56,438 bases of DNA from contig JBOFYV010000045.1 in assembly GCA_051654865.1 (NCBI GenBank), positions 1 through 56,438 of the forward strand, in the 5' to 3' direction. This document shows, one piece after another, positions 45,185-55,004 of this stretch (position 1 is the first letter of the stretch; every line of letters starts with the position of its first letter). This DNA comes from JBOFOR01 sp051654865. GTDB lineage: Bacteria > Bacillota > Clostridia > Peptostreptococcales > Peptostreptococcaceae. A model generated the notes under the pieces. That model saw nothing but the letters and a program-made list of their open reading frames with translations, was not told the origin of the DNA and searched no databases. A program made the position numbers and the translations under genes.

Positions 45185-46057
45185 ATGTTAACAATAAAAA
45201 ATGTAACTAAAAAATATGGAGCTTTCTGTGCTCTAAACAATATAAATATGGAATTTGAAAATGGTGTATACGGATTACTTGCACCAAATGGGGCAGGAAA
45301 GACCACTCTAATAAAAATGATAGCAACGCTAAATTTCCCAACTAGTGGAGAGATACTTTATAACGGAGAAAATATTAAAAATCTAGACGAAGAATACAGA
45401 GATATAATAGGATACTTACCACAACACTTTGGATACTACAAAAACTATTCGCCAATAAAGTTCTTATCATATATATCAGCATTAAAAGGTATCGATAAGA
45501 ATAAAACTGATGAAAAGATAAAAGAGCTATTAAAGCTAGTTGGGCTAGAAGAAGTAGGAAATAAAAAAATGAGAAAATTCTCGGGAGGTATGATACAAAG
45601 AGTAGGAATAGCTCAAGCTCTTTTAAACAACCCTAAAATACTAATACTTGATGAGCCAACAGCAGGATTAGATCCAAAAGAAAGAGTAAGACTTAGAAAT
45701 CTACTTAGTGAGTTATCGAGGGATAGAATAATCATAATATCAACTCATATAGTATCAGATATAGAATCTATATCAAATGAGATAGTTATGATAAAAGACA
45801 AAGAGGTACTATACAAAGATAAAATAGAAAATATATGTAAAAAAATACATGGAAAAGTATTTGAAACAGAAATAGAAAATAGTGAAATGATAGATTTTAG
45901 AAAGAAGTATTTCTCACTATCAGAAAAGCAAGAAAATGGAAAAATGAGAGTAAGATTTATATGTGAAGACAAGTTCGATAAAAGCTGGAACATAGTATAT
46001 CCAAGCTTAGAAGATGTATTTTTATACGAATATAAAGATGAAGTTACAGGAGTATAG
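45185..46057 (+). CDS. ABC transporter ATP-binding protein
   Basis: 290 residues from the ATG at 45185, which follows TGGAGGA at proper spacing; an ATG at 45173 lies at that ribosome binding site. Walker A is GLLAPNGAGKTTLIK, the Q-loop is in YLPQHFGYY, the signature is KFSGGMIQRVGIA, Walker B is ILILDEPTAGLDPKERVRL, and the H-loop is in STHIVSD. The C-terminal tail ends PSLEDVFLYEYKDE. Two large permease genes follow within 15 bp. Substrate unknown; this layout is common for peptide or lipid exporters in Firmicutes. Confidence 0.94.
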   Translation: MLTIKNVTKKYGAFCALNNINMEFENGVYGLLAPNGAGKTTLIKMIATLNFPTSGEILYNGENIKNLDEEYRDIIGYLPQHFGYYKNYSPIKFLSYISALKGIDKNKTDEKIKELLKLVGLEEVGNKKMRKFSGGMIQRVGIAQALLNNPKILILDEPTAGLDPKERVRLRNLLSELSRDRIIIISTHIVSDIESISNEIVMIKDKEVLYKDKIENICKKIHGKVFETEIENSEMIDFRKKYFSLSEKQENGKMRVRFICEDKFDKSWNIVYPSLEDVFLYEYKDEVTGV

Positions 46058-46059
46058 AT

Positions 46060-47334
46060 ATGGATATTAGATTACATGAACTGAAAAAAATCATAGCATC
46101 TCCTATAATAATATTTCTTACTGTATTATTTATAGTATCTAATATTATAGATATTAGTAATAACTCTTATATAAAAGATGATATTAAAGCTATAAATAAG
46201 GTTATTGGAGATTTTGGATCAGAGATAAATGATAAAACTTTAAAAGAGATGAACTCTCAATATATGATAAATCTTGAGAAAATAAATAAAATATCAAAAG
46301 CTAAAATAAATAAGACTTTTAATAGTATTGAAGATTTTATGAAAAGTGATGAGTATATATCAAGTACTTATGACGATGATATTTTTACTGAAGAAGAAAA
46401 GCAATTTTTTATTGAAGCGAGTGCACTATATTTCTATTTAAATACAGCTAAAGATACAATACAAGAATATGAAAATATAAATATTCGTGAAATAGGAGAG
46501 TCTACAATAAAAAACTACAACTTAAAAGGTAAAGCTGAGAAGAAAGTAAGAAAAAGCTACGAAGAATTAGAAAATAGATTTGAAGAAATAAAAGCAAATG
46601 AAGAACACAAAAATTTATTTTTCTCTGGAAAGATATTTAAGACTCATAAACTATTGTATAAAGATACTATAAGAACTTGTGTATTTGAAATAGTAATATT
46701 AATAGTACTTATTACGACATATTTAACAAATTATGAATTTGATAACAAAACAAGCAATTTAGTTTACACAACCAAAAGAGGTAGAAACAATGTCAAAGAT
46801 AAACTATTAGTAGGAATATTCTCATCTTTAATAGTAAGTATTATTATACTTGGGATTACACTATTAGCATACTTTATAACTTTTGATTATAGTAATGTAC
46901 TAAATGTGCCTATAAACAGTGCATTTAACTGGGATTACAGACTACCATATATATCATGGTTTAACATAACATTTATACAACATTTAGGATTATCACTTTT
47001 AGTGATATTATCTTGTGTGCCTATATTTGCATGTATTACATTAATCATATCTAAAATAGTTAAAAATAGTTATATAGTATTCTTTGTATTTTTCATATTA
47101 TTTGGAGTATTTATAATGATACCTTCATTAGTTAGTGAATCATCACCACTAATGTTTACAGTAGGATATGACATATTCAATCTAATACTTTCTCCGGGCA
47201 GTTTCTTTATGCAAAGAGGAGCTTTTAAATTAGATAAGTACTACGAACTTACAACGATATTAGTTTGGATAGCAATAGTTGTAATTGGAAGTAAATTAAC
47301 AATAAGGAAATTTAAGAAAATAGATATAAACTAG
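46060..47334 (+). CDS. ABC-2 type permease with large extracellular loop
   Basis: 424 residues. One N-terminal membrane segment (about 14-32) is followed by a long charged loop of roughly 170 residues. The TRTC-CVFEIVILIVLITTYLTNYEFDNKTSNLVYTTKRGRN region then leads into five further membrane segments. The FDNKT-x-x-L-x-x-TTKRGR motif is typical of ABC-2 membrane subunits in such operons. It starts two bases after the ATPase stop. Confidence 0.85.
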   Translation: MDIRLHELKKIIASPIIIFLTVLFIVSNIIDISNNSYIKDDIKAINKVIGDFGSEINDKTLKEMNSQYMINLEKINKISKAKINKTFNSIEDFMKSDEYISSTYDDDIFTEEEKQFFIEASALYFYLNTAKDTIQEYENINIREIGESTIKNYNLKGKAEKKVRKSYEELENRFEEIKANEEHKNLFFSGKIFKTHKLLYKDTIRTCVFEIVILIVLITTYLTNYEFDNKTSNLVYTTKRGRNNVKDKLLVGIFSSLIVSIIILGITLLAYFITFDYSNVLNVPINSAFNWDYRLPYISWFNITFIQHLGLSLLVILSCVPIFACITLIISKIVKNSYIVFFVFFILFGVFIMIPSLVSESSPLMFTVGYDIFNLILSPGSFFMQRGAFKLDKYYELTTILVWIAIVVIGSKLTIRKFKKIDIN

Positions 47335-47346
47335 GGAGATTAATAT

Positions 47347-48516
47347 ATGAGGATAATAGCGAATGAAATAAAAAAGATTTTTAATATTACCAATATATTT
47401 GTAGTAATAGTGGCAAGTTTTTTAATATGGAACTTATTTATAAACTATGGTATAGAGCATTTTCCAAATGGACAACCCAACACTGAACATTACAATGACT
47501 CGGTAATTATGTTAAATAAGTACGGTACATCTATGGATGAAAAAGAGTTTGAAGACTACAAAAAGATAAGAGAAGAAAAATATAAAGAGGCAACAAATTA
47601 TTTACTAAATAATAAAGAGGCTATAAGTTTAGGTATAAAAAGCTACGATGAATTTATAGAAATGATGTCTAATGAGAATTCTGAAGAAATAGAAAAAAGG
47701 ATAGATAATCTTCATAAAAAAATAGTTTTTGAAGAAAATGTACCTTCATTTTGGTATTTACAAGCAATGGATTATGAAATAATGAGATATGAAGATAAAG
47801 AATTCTTGGCAGGATTAAATCCTGAAAATATTACTCAAAAACAACTAGAAAGACAAAATGAAATTATAAATAGTGAACAAGTAAATTCTCCACTTAACTT
47901 TGAGATACTTAGTAACTACAATGACTTAATATTAGATATGACAGTACCTATACTAATAAGTGTAGCAATAATGATATCCCCTATATTTAGTAGTGATAAT
48001 AGAAATAAAGTAAACTATATTCAGTACAGTACAAAGACGGGGCGTAAATTATTTAATAAAAAAATAATAAGTGGATTAATATCAACAGCTCTTATAGTAA
48101 CTATTCAATTAGGGATATTCTTTGCAATATACAAATCAAACAATACACTAATGTTTTGGGATTGTAGTATAAATTCAGTATTTAGTGATGTATTATCATG
48201 GTTTGATTTAACATTTGGGCAGTATATAATACTTTCTGTGGTTATTATATATATAGTAGCATTAGTATACTCAGCAATAGCAATGTTTGTATCAACTAAA
48301 GTAACGAACTACATTGCTCTTATAGGTATTCAAATACCAATATTATTTTCACTAAATCAAATATTATCAGATTTGATGGATGTTATGGTACTTGGTACGA
48401 GCATACATGTACCTAAATACACATTACCAATAGGATTATTAATGAGTGTGGCATTAGGCGTAGTACTAGTGATAATATCATATAAAAAAGAAAAGATACT
48501 GGACCTTAATAATTAG
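47347..48516 (+). CDS. ABC-2 type permease, partner
   Basis: 389 residues built like the preceding gene: a first membrane segment, a soluble loop of about 150 residues, then MISPIFSSDNRNKVNYIQYSTKTGRKLFNKKIISGLI and further membrane segments. The STKTGRK loop parallels the TTKRGR loop of its partner, suggesting that the two came from duplication and work as a pair. It is the last gene of the operon. Confidence 0.85.
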   Translation: MRIIANEIKKIFNITNIFVVIVASFLIWNLFINYGIEHFPNGQPNTEHYNDSVIMLNKYGTSMDEKEFEDYKKIREEKYKEATNYLLNNKEAISLGIKSYDEFIEMMSNENSEEIEKRIDNLHKKIVFEENVPSFWYLQAMDYEIMRYEDKEFLAGLNPENITQKQLERQNEIINSEQVNSPLNFEILSNYNDLILDMTVPILISVAIMISPIFSSDNRNKVNYIQYSTKTGRKLFNKKIISGLISTALIVTIQLGIFFAIYKSNNTLMFWDCSINSVFSDVLSWFDLTFGQYIILSVVIIYIVALVYSAIAMFVSTKVTNYIALIGIQIPILFSLNQILSDLMDVMVLGTSIHVPKYTLPIGLLMSVALGVVLVIISYKKEKILDLNN

Positions 48517-48532
48517 GATACCACTTTAAATG

Positions 48533-48604
48533 AAAATCTAACTCGCTAAATCTTCTACATTTTTGAATTGATGTAGGTATGGTATAGGAGTTAGATTTTT
48601 TTAT
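48533..48604 (+). terminator. Long hairpin terminator of the ABC operon
   Basis: AAATCTAACTC / GAGTTAGATTT outer stem and CTACAT / ATGTAG inner stem separated by internal loops, then a T run. It is longer than usual and could have another role. Confidence 0.7.
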
Positions 48605-48710
48605 TTGACCTATTTTCAATAAGTTGATAAAAAATATTCTCTAATGGCTTTGCTAAATATATAAATTATGATTAAGAATCGAACTATTTCTAAAAACAAT
48701 AAAAAAACAA

Positions 48711-48761
48711 ACGTATATAATGCGTATTTTGTTGTCGAAAAATATTAAATTATGGTATAAT
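48711..48761 (+). promoter_or_regulatory. Promoter of the molybdenum hydroxylase operon
   Basis: TTGTCG (48732-48737) and TATAAT (48756-48761) are spaced 18 bp apart. Immediately upstream, ACGTAT-ata-ATGCGT (48711-48725) forms a short inverted repeat that could bind a regulator. I see no purine riboswitch. Confidence 0.5.
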
Positions 48762-48800
48762 TATGAGGATTTAAAATAAAAAGTTTTTTAGGGAGGACGC

Positions 48801-49589
48801 ATGTTTACGCTTACAGATATTGTACAACCAACAACAACAGAAGAAGCATACGCATTATTAACAAAAAGAAAAAATAACCAATTAATAGGTGGTAGTGCTT
48901 TTCTTAGAATGGGGAAAAAAAGAATAGGTACAGGTATAGAGTTATCTAACCTAAACTTAGATTACATAAAAGAAGACGAAGAATATGTAGAAATAGGAGC
49001 AATGACAGTATTTAGAAGTCTAGAAACAAGTTCTATAATAAAAGAAAACTTTGGAAACATTATTCAAGACTCTGTAGCTGATATAATTGGTGTTCAATTT
49101 AGAAATGTAGTTACAATAGGAGGAACTGTATTCTCTAAGTACGGATTTTCTGATTTAATAGTGGCATTACTTTCTTTAGATACAGAAGTTGAGTTATACA
49201 AAGGTGGAAGAATATCTTTAGATGAATTTTTAGAAAAGAAATATGAAAAAGATTTATTAACTAAAGTTTACATAAAGAAAAATAATAAAAAATCGTCATA
49301 TAAAAGTTTAAGAAATGCTAAAAGTGATTATCCATTAGTAAATGTATCTGTTTCAAAGGAAAATGATAAGTTTAAAATATGTATAGGAGCTAGACCTCAA
49401 AGAGCGATAGAAGCTAAAGACGCTAGTATATTCTTATCATCAAATGAAATAAATGAACAAAACATAGAAAAAGCTATTCAAATAGCAGTTGATGAAGTTA
49501 GATTCGGTTCAAATATGAGAGCATCAAAAGAATATAGATACGCTATGGCAAAAGTACTTATAAAAAGAGCAATAATGGAGGTAATCTAA
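48801..49589 (+). CDS. Xanthine dehydrogenase-type FAD-binding subunit
   Basis: 262 residues behind GGGAGGA. Motifs of the CO dehydrogenase flavoprotein family: QPTTTEEAYALL, NNQLIGGSAFLRMG (FAD pyrophosphate loop), IEIGAMTVF-like segment (VEIGAMTVFRSL), and FRNVVTIGGTVFSKYGFSDLIVALLSLD. The C-terminal domain follows (KSYKSLRNAKSDYPLVNVSVS). It passes electrons from the iron-sulfur subunit to NAD or another acceptor. First gene of a three-gene operon with no or minimal gaps. Confidence 0.9.
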   Translation: MFTLTDIVQPTTTEEAYALLTKRKNNQLIGGSAFLRMGKKRIGTGIELSNLNLDYIKEDEEYVEIGAMTVFRSLETSSIIKENFGNIIQDSVADIIGVQFRNVVTIGGTVFSKYGFSDLIVALLSLDTEVELYKGGRISLDEFLEKKYEKDLLTKVYIKKNNKKSSYKSLRNAKSDYPLVNVSVSKENDKFKICIGARPQRAIEAKDASIFLSSNEINEQNIEKAIQIAVDEVRFGSNMRASKEYRYAMAKVLIKRAIMEVI

Positions 49590-50039
49590 GTGTTAGTAGA
49601 ACTTAAAGTAAATGGAAGAAAAAGAAAAGTTGATATAGAGTGTGATGAATACTTAGTAGATACACTTAGAAAATTAAATAATTTAAGTGTAAAAAGAGGG
49701 TGCGATACAGGGTGTTGTGGATTATGTTCAGTTTGGATAGATAAAAAGCCTACACTATCTTGTGCAACTTTAACAGTAAGAGCATTAAATAAAGAAATAA
49801 CTACAATCGAAGGATTAGAAAAAGAAGCAGAAGAATTTGCAAAAATACTTGTAAGTGAAGGTGCAGAACAATGTGGTTTCTGTTCTCCTGGATTTATAAT
49901 GACTGTAATAGCAATGAGGGAAGAATTAGAAAATCCAACAGAGGAAGAGATAATACATTACTTAACTGGAAACCTGTGTAGATGCACTGGATATATGGGG
50001 CAGTTAAGAGCAATAAAAACTTATCTGGGGGTAAAATAG
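49590..50039 (+). CDS. Xanthine dehydrogenase-type [2Fe-2S] subunit
   Basis: 149 residues starting at GTG directly after the preceding stop codon; GGAGGT lies at the end of the upstream gene. Two iron-sulfur cluster sites are complete: the plant ferredoxin type (RGCDTGCCGLCSVW with a later SCATL Cys) and the molybdenum-proximal type (EQCGFCSPGF and GNLCRCTGYMGQ). It moves electrons from the molybdenum centre to FAD. Confidence 0.94.
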   Translation: MLVELKVNGRKRKVDIECDEYLVDTLRKLNNLSVKRGCDTGCCGLCSVWIDKKPTLSCATLTVRALNKEITTIEGLEKEAEEFAKILVSEGAEQCGFCSPGFIMTVIAMREELENPTEEEIIHYLTGNLCRCTGYMGQLRAIKTYLGVK

Positions 50040-50040
50040 C

Positions 50041-52305
50041 ATGAAGATAGTAGGACAAGGTATAGGTAAAATAGATGGAATGGCAATTGCTACAGGGAAA
50101 CCAGTATATACAGATGATTTAGCATCAAAAGATGCGTTAGTTGTAAAAATACTTAGAAGCCCTCATGCATACGCTAAAATTAAAAATATAGATGTATCAA
50201 GAGCAATGTTAATTGATGGTGTAGAATGCGTATTTACATACAAAGATGTACCAGATACAAGATTTACATTAGCAGGACAAACGTATCCTGAACCATCTCC
50301 TTATGATAGATTAATACTTGAAGATACAGTAAGATATGTAGGTGATGAAGTAGCTATAGTTGCTGCAGTAGATGAGAAAACAGCTCTAAAAGCTATGAGA
50401 ATGATAAAGGTTGAGTACGAAGTACTAGAACCAGTTATTGATTTTGAAAAAGCTATGGAAAGTGATGTATTAGTACATGATACTCATAGACATACTAATT
50501 TTGATATAGGAATGATAAGAGAGAAAAACATAGTATCAACTCATGACTATACAAAAGGAGATATAGAAAAAACATTAAGCGAATGTGATGTAGTTGTTGA
50601 AGAAACATACTATACACAGGCACAACTTCATGGAATGATGGAAACTTATAGATCATACAACTACCTAGACCATATGGGAAGATTAGTAGTAGTAAGTTCT
50701 ACACAAATACCTTTCCATGTTAGACGTCATTTATCAAGAGCTTTAAACATACCATCAAGTAACATAAGAGTTATAAAGCCTAGAATAGGTGGCGGTTTTG
50801 GTGGTAAGCAAACTGCTTGTGTTGAAATATTCTCAGCATTAGTTACATTAAAAACAGGTAAACCAGCAAAAATAATATATGATAGAAAAGAAACTTTAAA
50901 CTGTTCAACTAGTAGACATGCTATGAAAATGAACGTAAAAATAGGTGCTACTAAAGACGGTATAATAAAAGTTATAGACATAGATGCATTATCAGATACA
51001 GGGGCATATGGAGAACATGCTTCTACTACTTTTGGATTAGTAGGAGAAAAGACTATGCCAATGTACAATAAATTAGAAGCTTCTAGATTTAAGGGAAGTG
51101 TAGTGTATACTAATAAAATGCCAGCAGGAGCTTTTAGAGGATACGGAGCTACTCAAGGATGTTTTGCAGTAGAATCTGCAATAAATATGTTAGCTAATAA
51201 ACTAAACATAGACCCAACTGAAATAAGATTAAGAAATATAGTAAAAGAAGGTGAAACATCTTTTGCATATGATAAAACTTTAAACTCAGTAGACTTAGAA
51301 CAATGTATAGAAAAAGGTAAAGAACTTATAGGATGGGATGAAAAATATCCATCAAAAGACCTTGGAAATGGAAAAGTTAGAAGTGTTGGTATGTCACTTA
51401 CTATGCAAGGATCTGGAATAGCTGGAATAGATACTGCATCAGTTGAAATCAAATTAAATGATGATGGGAACTATACATTATTAGTTGGATCAACAGATAT
51501 GGGTACAGGTAGTGATACAATACTTGCTCAAATGGCTTGTGAGATATTAGAAACTACTATGGATAAAATAAATGTAATAAGTGCGGATACAGATGTTGTT
51601 CCATATGATCCAGGTTCATATGCATCATCTACTACATATGTTACAGGGATGGCAGTAGTTAAAGCAGCTACAGAACTTAGAGATAAAATAATGACAGTAG
51701 GTGCTAACAGACTTAATGTTGATAAGCAATATGTAGAGTTTGATGGAGAAAAGGTGTTTACTGAGAATGCTAGTATATCCGTATTTGATATAGCTATTGA
51801 TTTTACAGTAGGACCTGAAAAAAATCAATTAATAGGATTTGCTTCTCATGGTAGTCCAGTTTCACCACCACCATTTATAGCTGGATTTGTTGAAACTGAA
51901 TTAGATAAAGAAACTGGTAAGGTTGAAGTAATAGACTTTGTAGCAGTAGTAGACTGTGGAACTATAATAAATAAAAACCTTGCTAAAATACAGGTTGAAG
52001 GTGGAATAGTTCAAGGGATTGGATTTGGATTATTTGAGGAAATAAGATTTACAGATAAAGGTCAATTAGATACTAATACATTTATGCAGTATAAAATACC
52101 TGCAAGATGTGATGTTGGTAATGTAGTAGTTGATTTTGTTGAGACTAATGAGCCAACGGGGCCATTTGGTGCAAAATCAATAGGAGAGGTTGTTGTAAAT
52201 ACTCCAGCACCTGCGATACAAGATGCGGTATTTAATGCAGTAGGGGTGAGAGTAAACACTCTTCCTATAACACCTGAAAAGATATTTATGGAAATGAATA
52301 AATAA
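50041..52305 (+). CDS. Xanthine dehydrogenase-type molybdopterin-binding subunit
   Basis: 754 residues, normal length. N-terminal domain: GKPVYTDDLASKDALVVKILRSPHAYAKI and YVGDEVAIVAAVDEKTAL. Cofactor-binding parts: IGGGFGGKQTACVEIFSALV, PAGAFRGYGATQGCFAVES, VGSTDMGTGSDTILAQMACE, DPGSYASSTTYVTGMAV, and the final GPFGAKSIGEVVVNTPAPAI with the active-site Glu in KSIGE. Purine or purine-like hydroxylation is likely, but related clostridial enzymes use other heterocycles or aldehydes, so the substrate is not certain. An MTA/SAH nucleosidase gene lies close by. Confidence 0.92.
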   Translation: MKIVGQGIGKIDGMAIATGKPVYTDDLASKDALVVKILRSPHAYAKIKNIDVSRAMLIDGVECVFTYKDVPDTRFTLAGQTYPEPSPYDRLILEDTVRYVGDEVAIVAAVDEKTALKAMRMIKVEYEVLEPVIDFEKAMESDVLVHDTHRHTNFDIGMIREKNIVSTHDYTKGDIEKTLSECDVVVEETYYTQAQLHGMMETYRSYNYLDHMGRLVVVSSTQIPFHVRRHLSRALNIPSSNIRVIKPRIGGGFGGKQTACVEIFSALVTLKTGKPAKIIYDRKETLNCSTSRHAMKMNVKIGATKDGIIKVIDIDALSDTGAYGEHASTTFGLVGEKTMPMYNKLEASRFKGSVVYTNKMPAGAFRGYGATQGCFAVESAINMLANKLNIDPTEIRLRNIVKEGETSFAYDKTLNSVDLEQCIEKGKELIGWDEKYPSKDLGNGKVRSVGMSLTMQGSGIAGIDTASVEIKLNDDGNYTLLVGSTDMGTGSDTILAQMACEILETTMDKINVISADTDVVPYDPGSYASSTTYVTGMAVVKAATELRDKIMTVGANRLNVDKQYVEFDGEKVFTENASISVFDIAIDFTVGPEKNQLIGFASHGSPVSPPPFIAGFVETELDKETGKVEVIDFVAVVDCGTIINKNLAKIQVEGGIVQGIGFGLFEEIRFTDKGQLDTNTFMQYKIPARCDVGNVVVDFVETNEPTGPFGAKSIGEVVVNTPAPAIQDAVFNAVGVRVNTLPITPEKIFMEMNK

Positions 52306-52309
52306 AAGT

Positions 52310-52422
52310 ATAGTATGTAGATGTAGCCCGCGAGTAAGGGTATTATACAAGCCTTCCTTCCGCCCTTTTGGAAAGTCGGTGCGGCTTATATAATACCCTT
52401 ACTCGCTAAAGCTATATACTAT
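52310..52422 (+). repeat. Palindromic element, copy 1
   Basis: Arms of 24 nt (52330-52353, GCGAGTAAGGG...AAGCC, and 52383-52406) pair with a single mismatch around a 29-nt core (52354-52382) that begins TTCCTTCCGCCC and ends AAAGTCGGTGC. The conserved AGCCC lies just before the left arm and TAAAG just after the right arm. Outer flanks TATAGTATGTAG / CTATATACTATA pair again. It starts five bases after the molybdenum subunit stop codon. Confidence 0.85.
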
Positions 52423-52492
52423 ATAAAGCTTAGTTGGTGAGGTAGAGAAAGAAGAGTTTAGGAAAAGAAGCGTTTAGTAATTGTTCTGTATT

Positions 52493-53203
52493 CTAGCTAT
52501 AATATTTGGATGAATACAGTTCTTTTAATATATATTTGACTAAAGTAGATGATATTTGTGATGCTTTGCCGCAGTTTTTTTCGAATTCATCTATGCCACA
52601 ATTACTTGCTGTATCTGTAATTGTTCTTATTGCAATAAATGGAATTTTATTAACATAGCAAACGTGAGCAACGCTTGCTGTTTCCATATCTATAGTTAAT
52701 GGAGCATATTTACCATTAATGAATTCTCGTTTTTCCTCTTCTATAAATGTTTCACCAGTTATCATTCTTCCAAATACAATATTATACTCACTCTTAAAGT
52801 TGGCAATACTTTTTTGTGCTAAAGTTACGAGTTTTTCATCTGCCTTAAAATAAATAGAGTGTAGCCACGGGTGAAACTCTGTTAAAATTCCCTCTGCAAC
52901 ATCATGATAAGCTATTTCAGTGGAAATGACTGTATCAAAAATCTCAAGACGATTATCCATTCCACCTGCCGTTCCTGAATTAATGATAATATTACATCCA
53001 TAAGTGTCTATTAATATTTGTGTTGCAATAGCAGCATTAACCTTGCAAACACCACTAAATAAAGTAACGATATCTACCCCTTCAATCTTGCCTTCATAAA
53101 ATTTCAACATTGCTTTTTCTGTTATAATAGAGTCCTCTATTATGGGAATAAAAGGAGCTACTTCCTTGTCACCTGCACATAAAATTCCTATCTTTATTTT
53201 CAT
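52493..53203 (-). CDS. mtnN: 5'-methylthioadenosine/S-adenosylhomocysteine nucleosidase
   Basis: 236 residues, the usual length. It hydrolyses methylthioadenosine and S-adenosylhomocysteine to adenine plus the thio-sugar, for methionine recycling. Seen: N-terminal KIGILCAGDKEVAPF with the catalytic base Glu14, the NSGTAGGMD ribose/phosphate-type loop, TGETFIEEE, the substrate-binding MET motif in TIDMETASVAHVCY, and the catalytic Asp in IRTITDTAS. It is convergent with the hydroxylase operon, beyond palindromic element copy 1. The protein differs from E. coli Pfs at the usual GAM start, reading GILCAGDKE. Confidence 0.88.
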   Translation of the reverse strand: MKIKIGILCAGDKEVAPFIPIIEDSIITEKAMLKFYEGKIEGVDIVTLFSGVCKVNAAIATQILIDTYGCNIIINSGTAGGMDNRLEIFDTVISTEIAYHDVAEGILTEFHPWLHSIYFKADEKLVTLAQKSIANFKSEYNIVFGRMITGETFIEEEKREFINGKYAPLTIDMETASVAHVCYVNKIPFIAIRTITDTASNCGIDEFEKNCGKASQISSTLVKYILKELYSSKYYS

Positions 53204-53571
53204 AAATAATACGTATCACCTCTAACTAAAATTTAACTTTTAAACAACTATAATAGCAGAACAATATAATTAAAAAGTTTTAGACTATTATTTTGTATAC
53301 TAATAAATTTATATTTATCTATATTGTAGCAATGATACTTTAAATAAGCATCATTAATATATTGTGAAGTGATTTTTATTAAATGGATTAGGATGAGTTA
53401 TGATATAAGCTACATATATAAAATAAAATTTAGAAAAAAATACAAAATAAATAAGTAAAAAAATAGAAAAAATTTACTAAAATATATTGGCAAACGTTTT
53501 ACGAGGTGCTATAATAAATTTAAAGATAAAGGGAATTATAAAATTTAATGTATATTTGGAGGAGAAAATAA
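53204..53571. other. Intergenic region between mtnN and the sugar symporter
   Basis: 368 bp, divergent. The right part holds the symporter promoter (next entry). The left 280 bp is AT-rich, with no gene or hairpin that I can support. Confidence 0.5.
53487..53515 (+). promoter_or_regulatory. Promoter of the sugar symporter with LacI/CcpA-like site
   Basis: TTGGCA (53487-53492) and TATAAT (53510-53515) with 17 bp between. The spacer contains AAACGTTT, the CG-centred palindrome typical of LacI-family operators, though the full sequence is a poor match to the cre consensus. Confidence 0.5.
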
Positions 53572-54957
53572 ATGAGAAATGGGAAGTTATCATTTAGAGA
53601 AAAATATTCTTATGGAATAGGTGCATTAGGTAAAGATTTAGTATATGCAATTGTAGCAACATATTTAATGTTTTATTTTACAGATGTAGTTGGTTTAAAT
53701 CCAGCGTTTGTAGGAACATTATTCCTAGCAGCTAGATTATGGGATGCAGTAAACGATCCAATGATGGGAATGTTAGTTGATAACACTAGAACTAAGTGGG
53801 GGAAATTTAGACCATGGATAATGGTTGGTACGATTATAAATGCAGTAGTATTAGTATTTATGTTTAGAAAGCCTGATTTAGATGGGGCAGCATTATACGC
53901 TTATTACTCAGTAATGTATATATTATGGGGAATGACTTACACAATAATGGATATACCTTATTGGTCAATGTTACCATCATTATCAAATGATAAAGAAGAA
54001 AGAGAAAAGATAGCAGTTATACCTAGAATATTTGCAAGTTCAGCTTGGTTAATAATGTCAGCGTTTGGACTAACTATAATTAATAAATTAGGAAATGGTG
54101 ATGCAATAATTGGATATGGAAAATTTGCAATAGCAATAGCTGTAGTATTTATAATAGCATCATTAATAACATGCTTAAATGTTAAGGAAGAATCAACACT
54201 AGGAATAGAAGGTAAAAAAGCTGAAAAAATAAGCTTTAAGCAGACAATAGATATAATAAGAAAAAATGATCAGTTAGTTGTGTTTATAGGTGTAGTATTA
54301 GGAATGAACTTAATAATGCAAATATCTGGTGGTATGTCACTATACTACTTTACATATGTAGCTGGCGAGCAAACGTTAAACCAAGTGTATGGTGGATTTG
54401 CGGGATTAGCTGAAATAGGTGGATTAATGTTATTCCCTCTATTAACAAGCAAGATTGGAAGACAAAATGTATTTAAATTAGGAAGTATATTACCTATAAT
54501 AGGATTTACAATGTTATTAATAACAGGATACATAGCACCTCAAAATGCATTATTTATAGCAACATCAGGAATAGTGTTAAAGATGGGTGGAGGATTATTA
54601 TTAGCGTCAACTACTGTAATGCTTGCAGATGTTGTTGACTACGGAGAGTTTAAATTAGGAAGTAGAAATGAAAGTATTGTATTCTCTGTGCAAACGTTAT
54701 TAGTAAAAGGAGCATCAGCTGTAAGTGGTTGGTTAGTAGGAGTTGGTTTATCATTAGTAGGGTATACAGCAGGAGCTACTCAAACAGCAACAACTATAAT
54801 GGGAATGAGAGTTATAATGATAGGTGCACCTATAGTATGTGCAATAGGTATGTATGTAATATATAAAGCTAAGTTTAAGTTAAATGGTGCGTTCCATGAT
54901 GATGTATTAGCTGAGTTAGATAAGAGAAAAGAATTAAAATCAAGTAAAGCTATATAA
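53572..54957 (+). CDS. GPH family sugar:cation symporter
   Basis: 461 residues, twelve membrane segments. Family signatures: FREKYSYGIGALGKDLVYAIVATYLMFYFTDVVGL at the N-terminus, AARLWDAVNDPMMGMLVDNTRTKWGKFRPWI (the first conserved loop), YTIMDIPYWSMLPSLSNDKEEREKI, and MLADVVDYGEFKLGSRNESIVFSVQTLLVKG late. Members import oligosaccharides or glycosides such as melibiose, lactose or glucuronides. A GH42 beta-galactosidase gene lies 0.8 kb downstream, so a galactoside is the natural guess. Confidence 0.93.
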   Translation: MRNGKLSFREKYSYGIGALGKDLVYAIVATYLMFYFTDVVGLNPAFVGTLFLAARLWDAVNDPMMGMLVDNTRTKWGKFRPWIMVGTIINAVVLVFMFRKPDLDGAALYAYYSVMYILWGMTYTIMDIPYWSMLPSLSNDKEEREKIAVIPRIFASSAWLIMSAFGLTIINKLGNGDAIIGYGKFAIAIAVVFIIASLITCLNVKEESTLGIEGKKAEKISFKQTIDIIRKNDQLVVFIGVVLGMNLIMQISGGMSLYYFTYVAGEQTLNQVYGGFAGLAEIGGLMLFPLLTSKIGRQNVFKLGSILPIIGFTMLLITGYIAPQNALFIATSGIVLKMGGGLLLASTTVMLADVVDYGEFKLGSRNESIVFSVQTLLVKGASAVSGWLVGVGLSLVGYTAGATQTATTIMGMRVIMIGAPIVCAIGMYVIYKAKFKLNGAFHDDVLAELDKRKELKSSKAI

Positions 54958-54959
54958 TA

Positions 54960-55002
54960 AAAAAAGATTTCTACTGTATGTATGGTAGAAATCTTTTTTT
55001 AT
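54960..55002 (+). terminator. Terminator of the symporter gene
   Basis: AAAAAGATTTCTAC / GTAGAAATCTTTTT stem with an 11-nt loop, immediately before palindromic element copy 2. Confidence 0.88.
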
Positions 55003-55004
55003 TA

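Noticed and set aside
48604..48800. Purine riboswitch before the xanthine dehydrogenase operon
   Set aside because: The conserved purine aptamer loops are not present. Only a promoter and a short inverted repeat can be seen.
50727..52259. Several long open frames on the minus strand within the molybdopterin subunit gene
   Set aside because: They lie opposite a strongly conserved gene, lack ribosome binding sites, and have low-complexity translations without domains.
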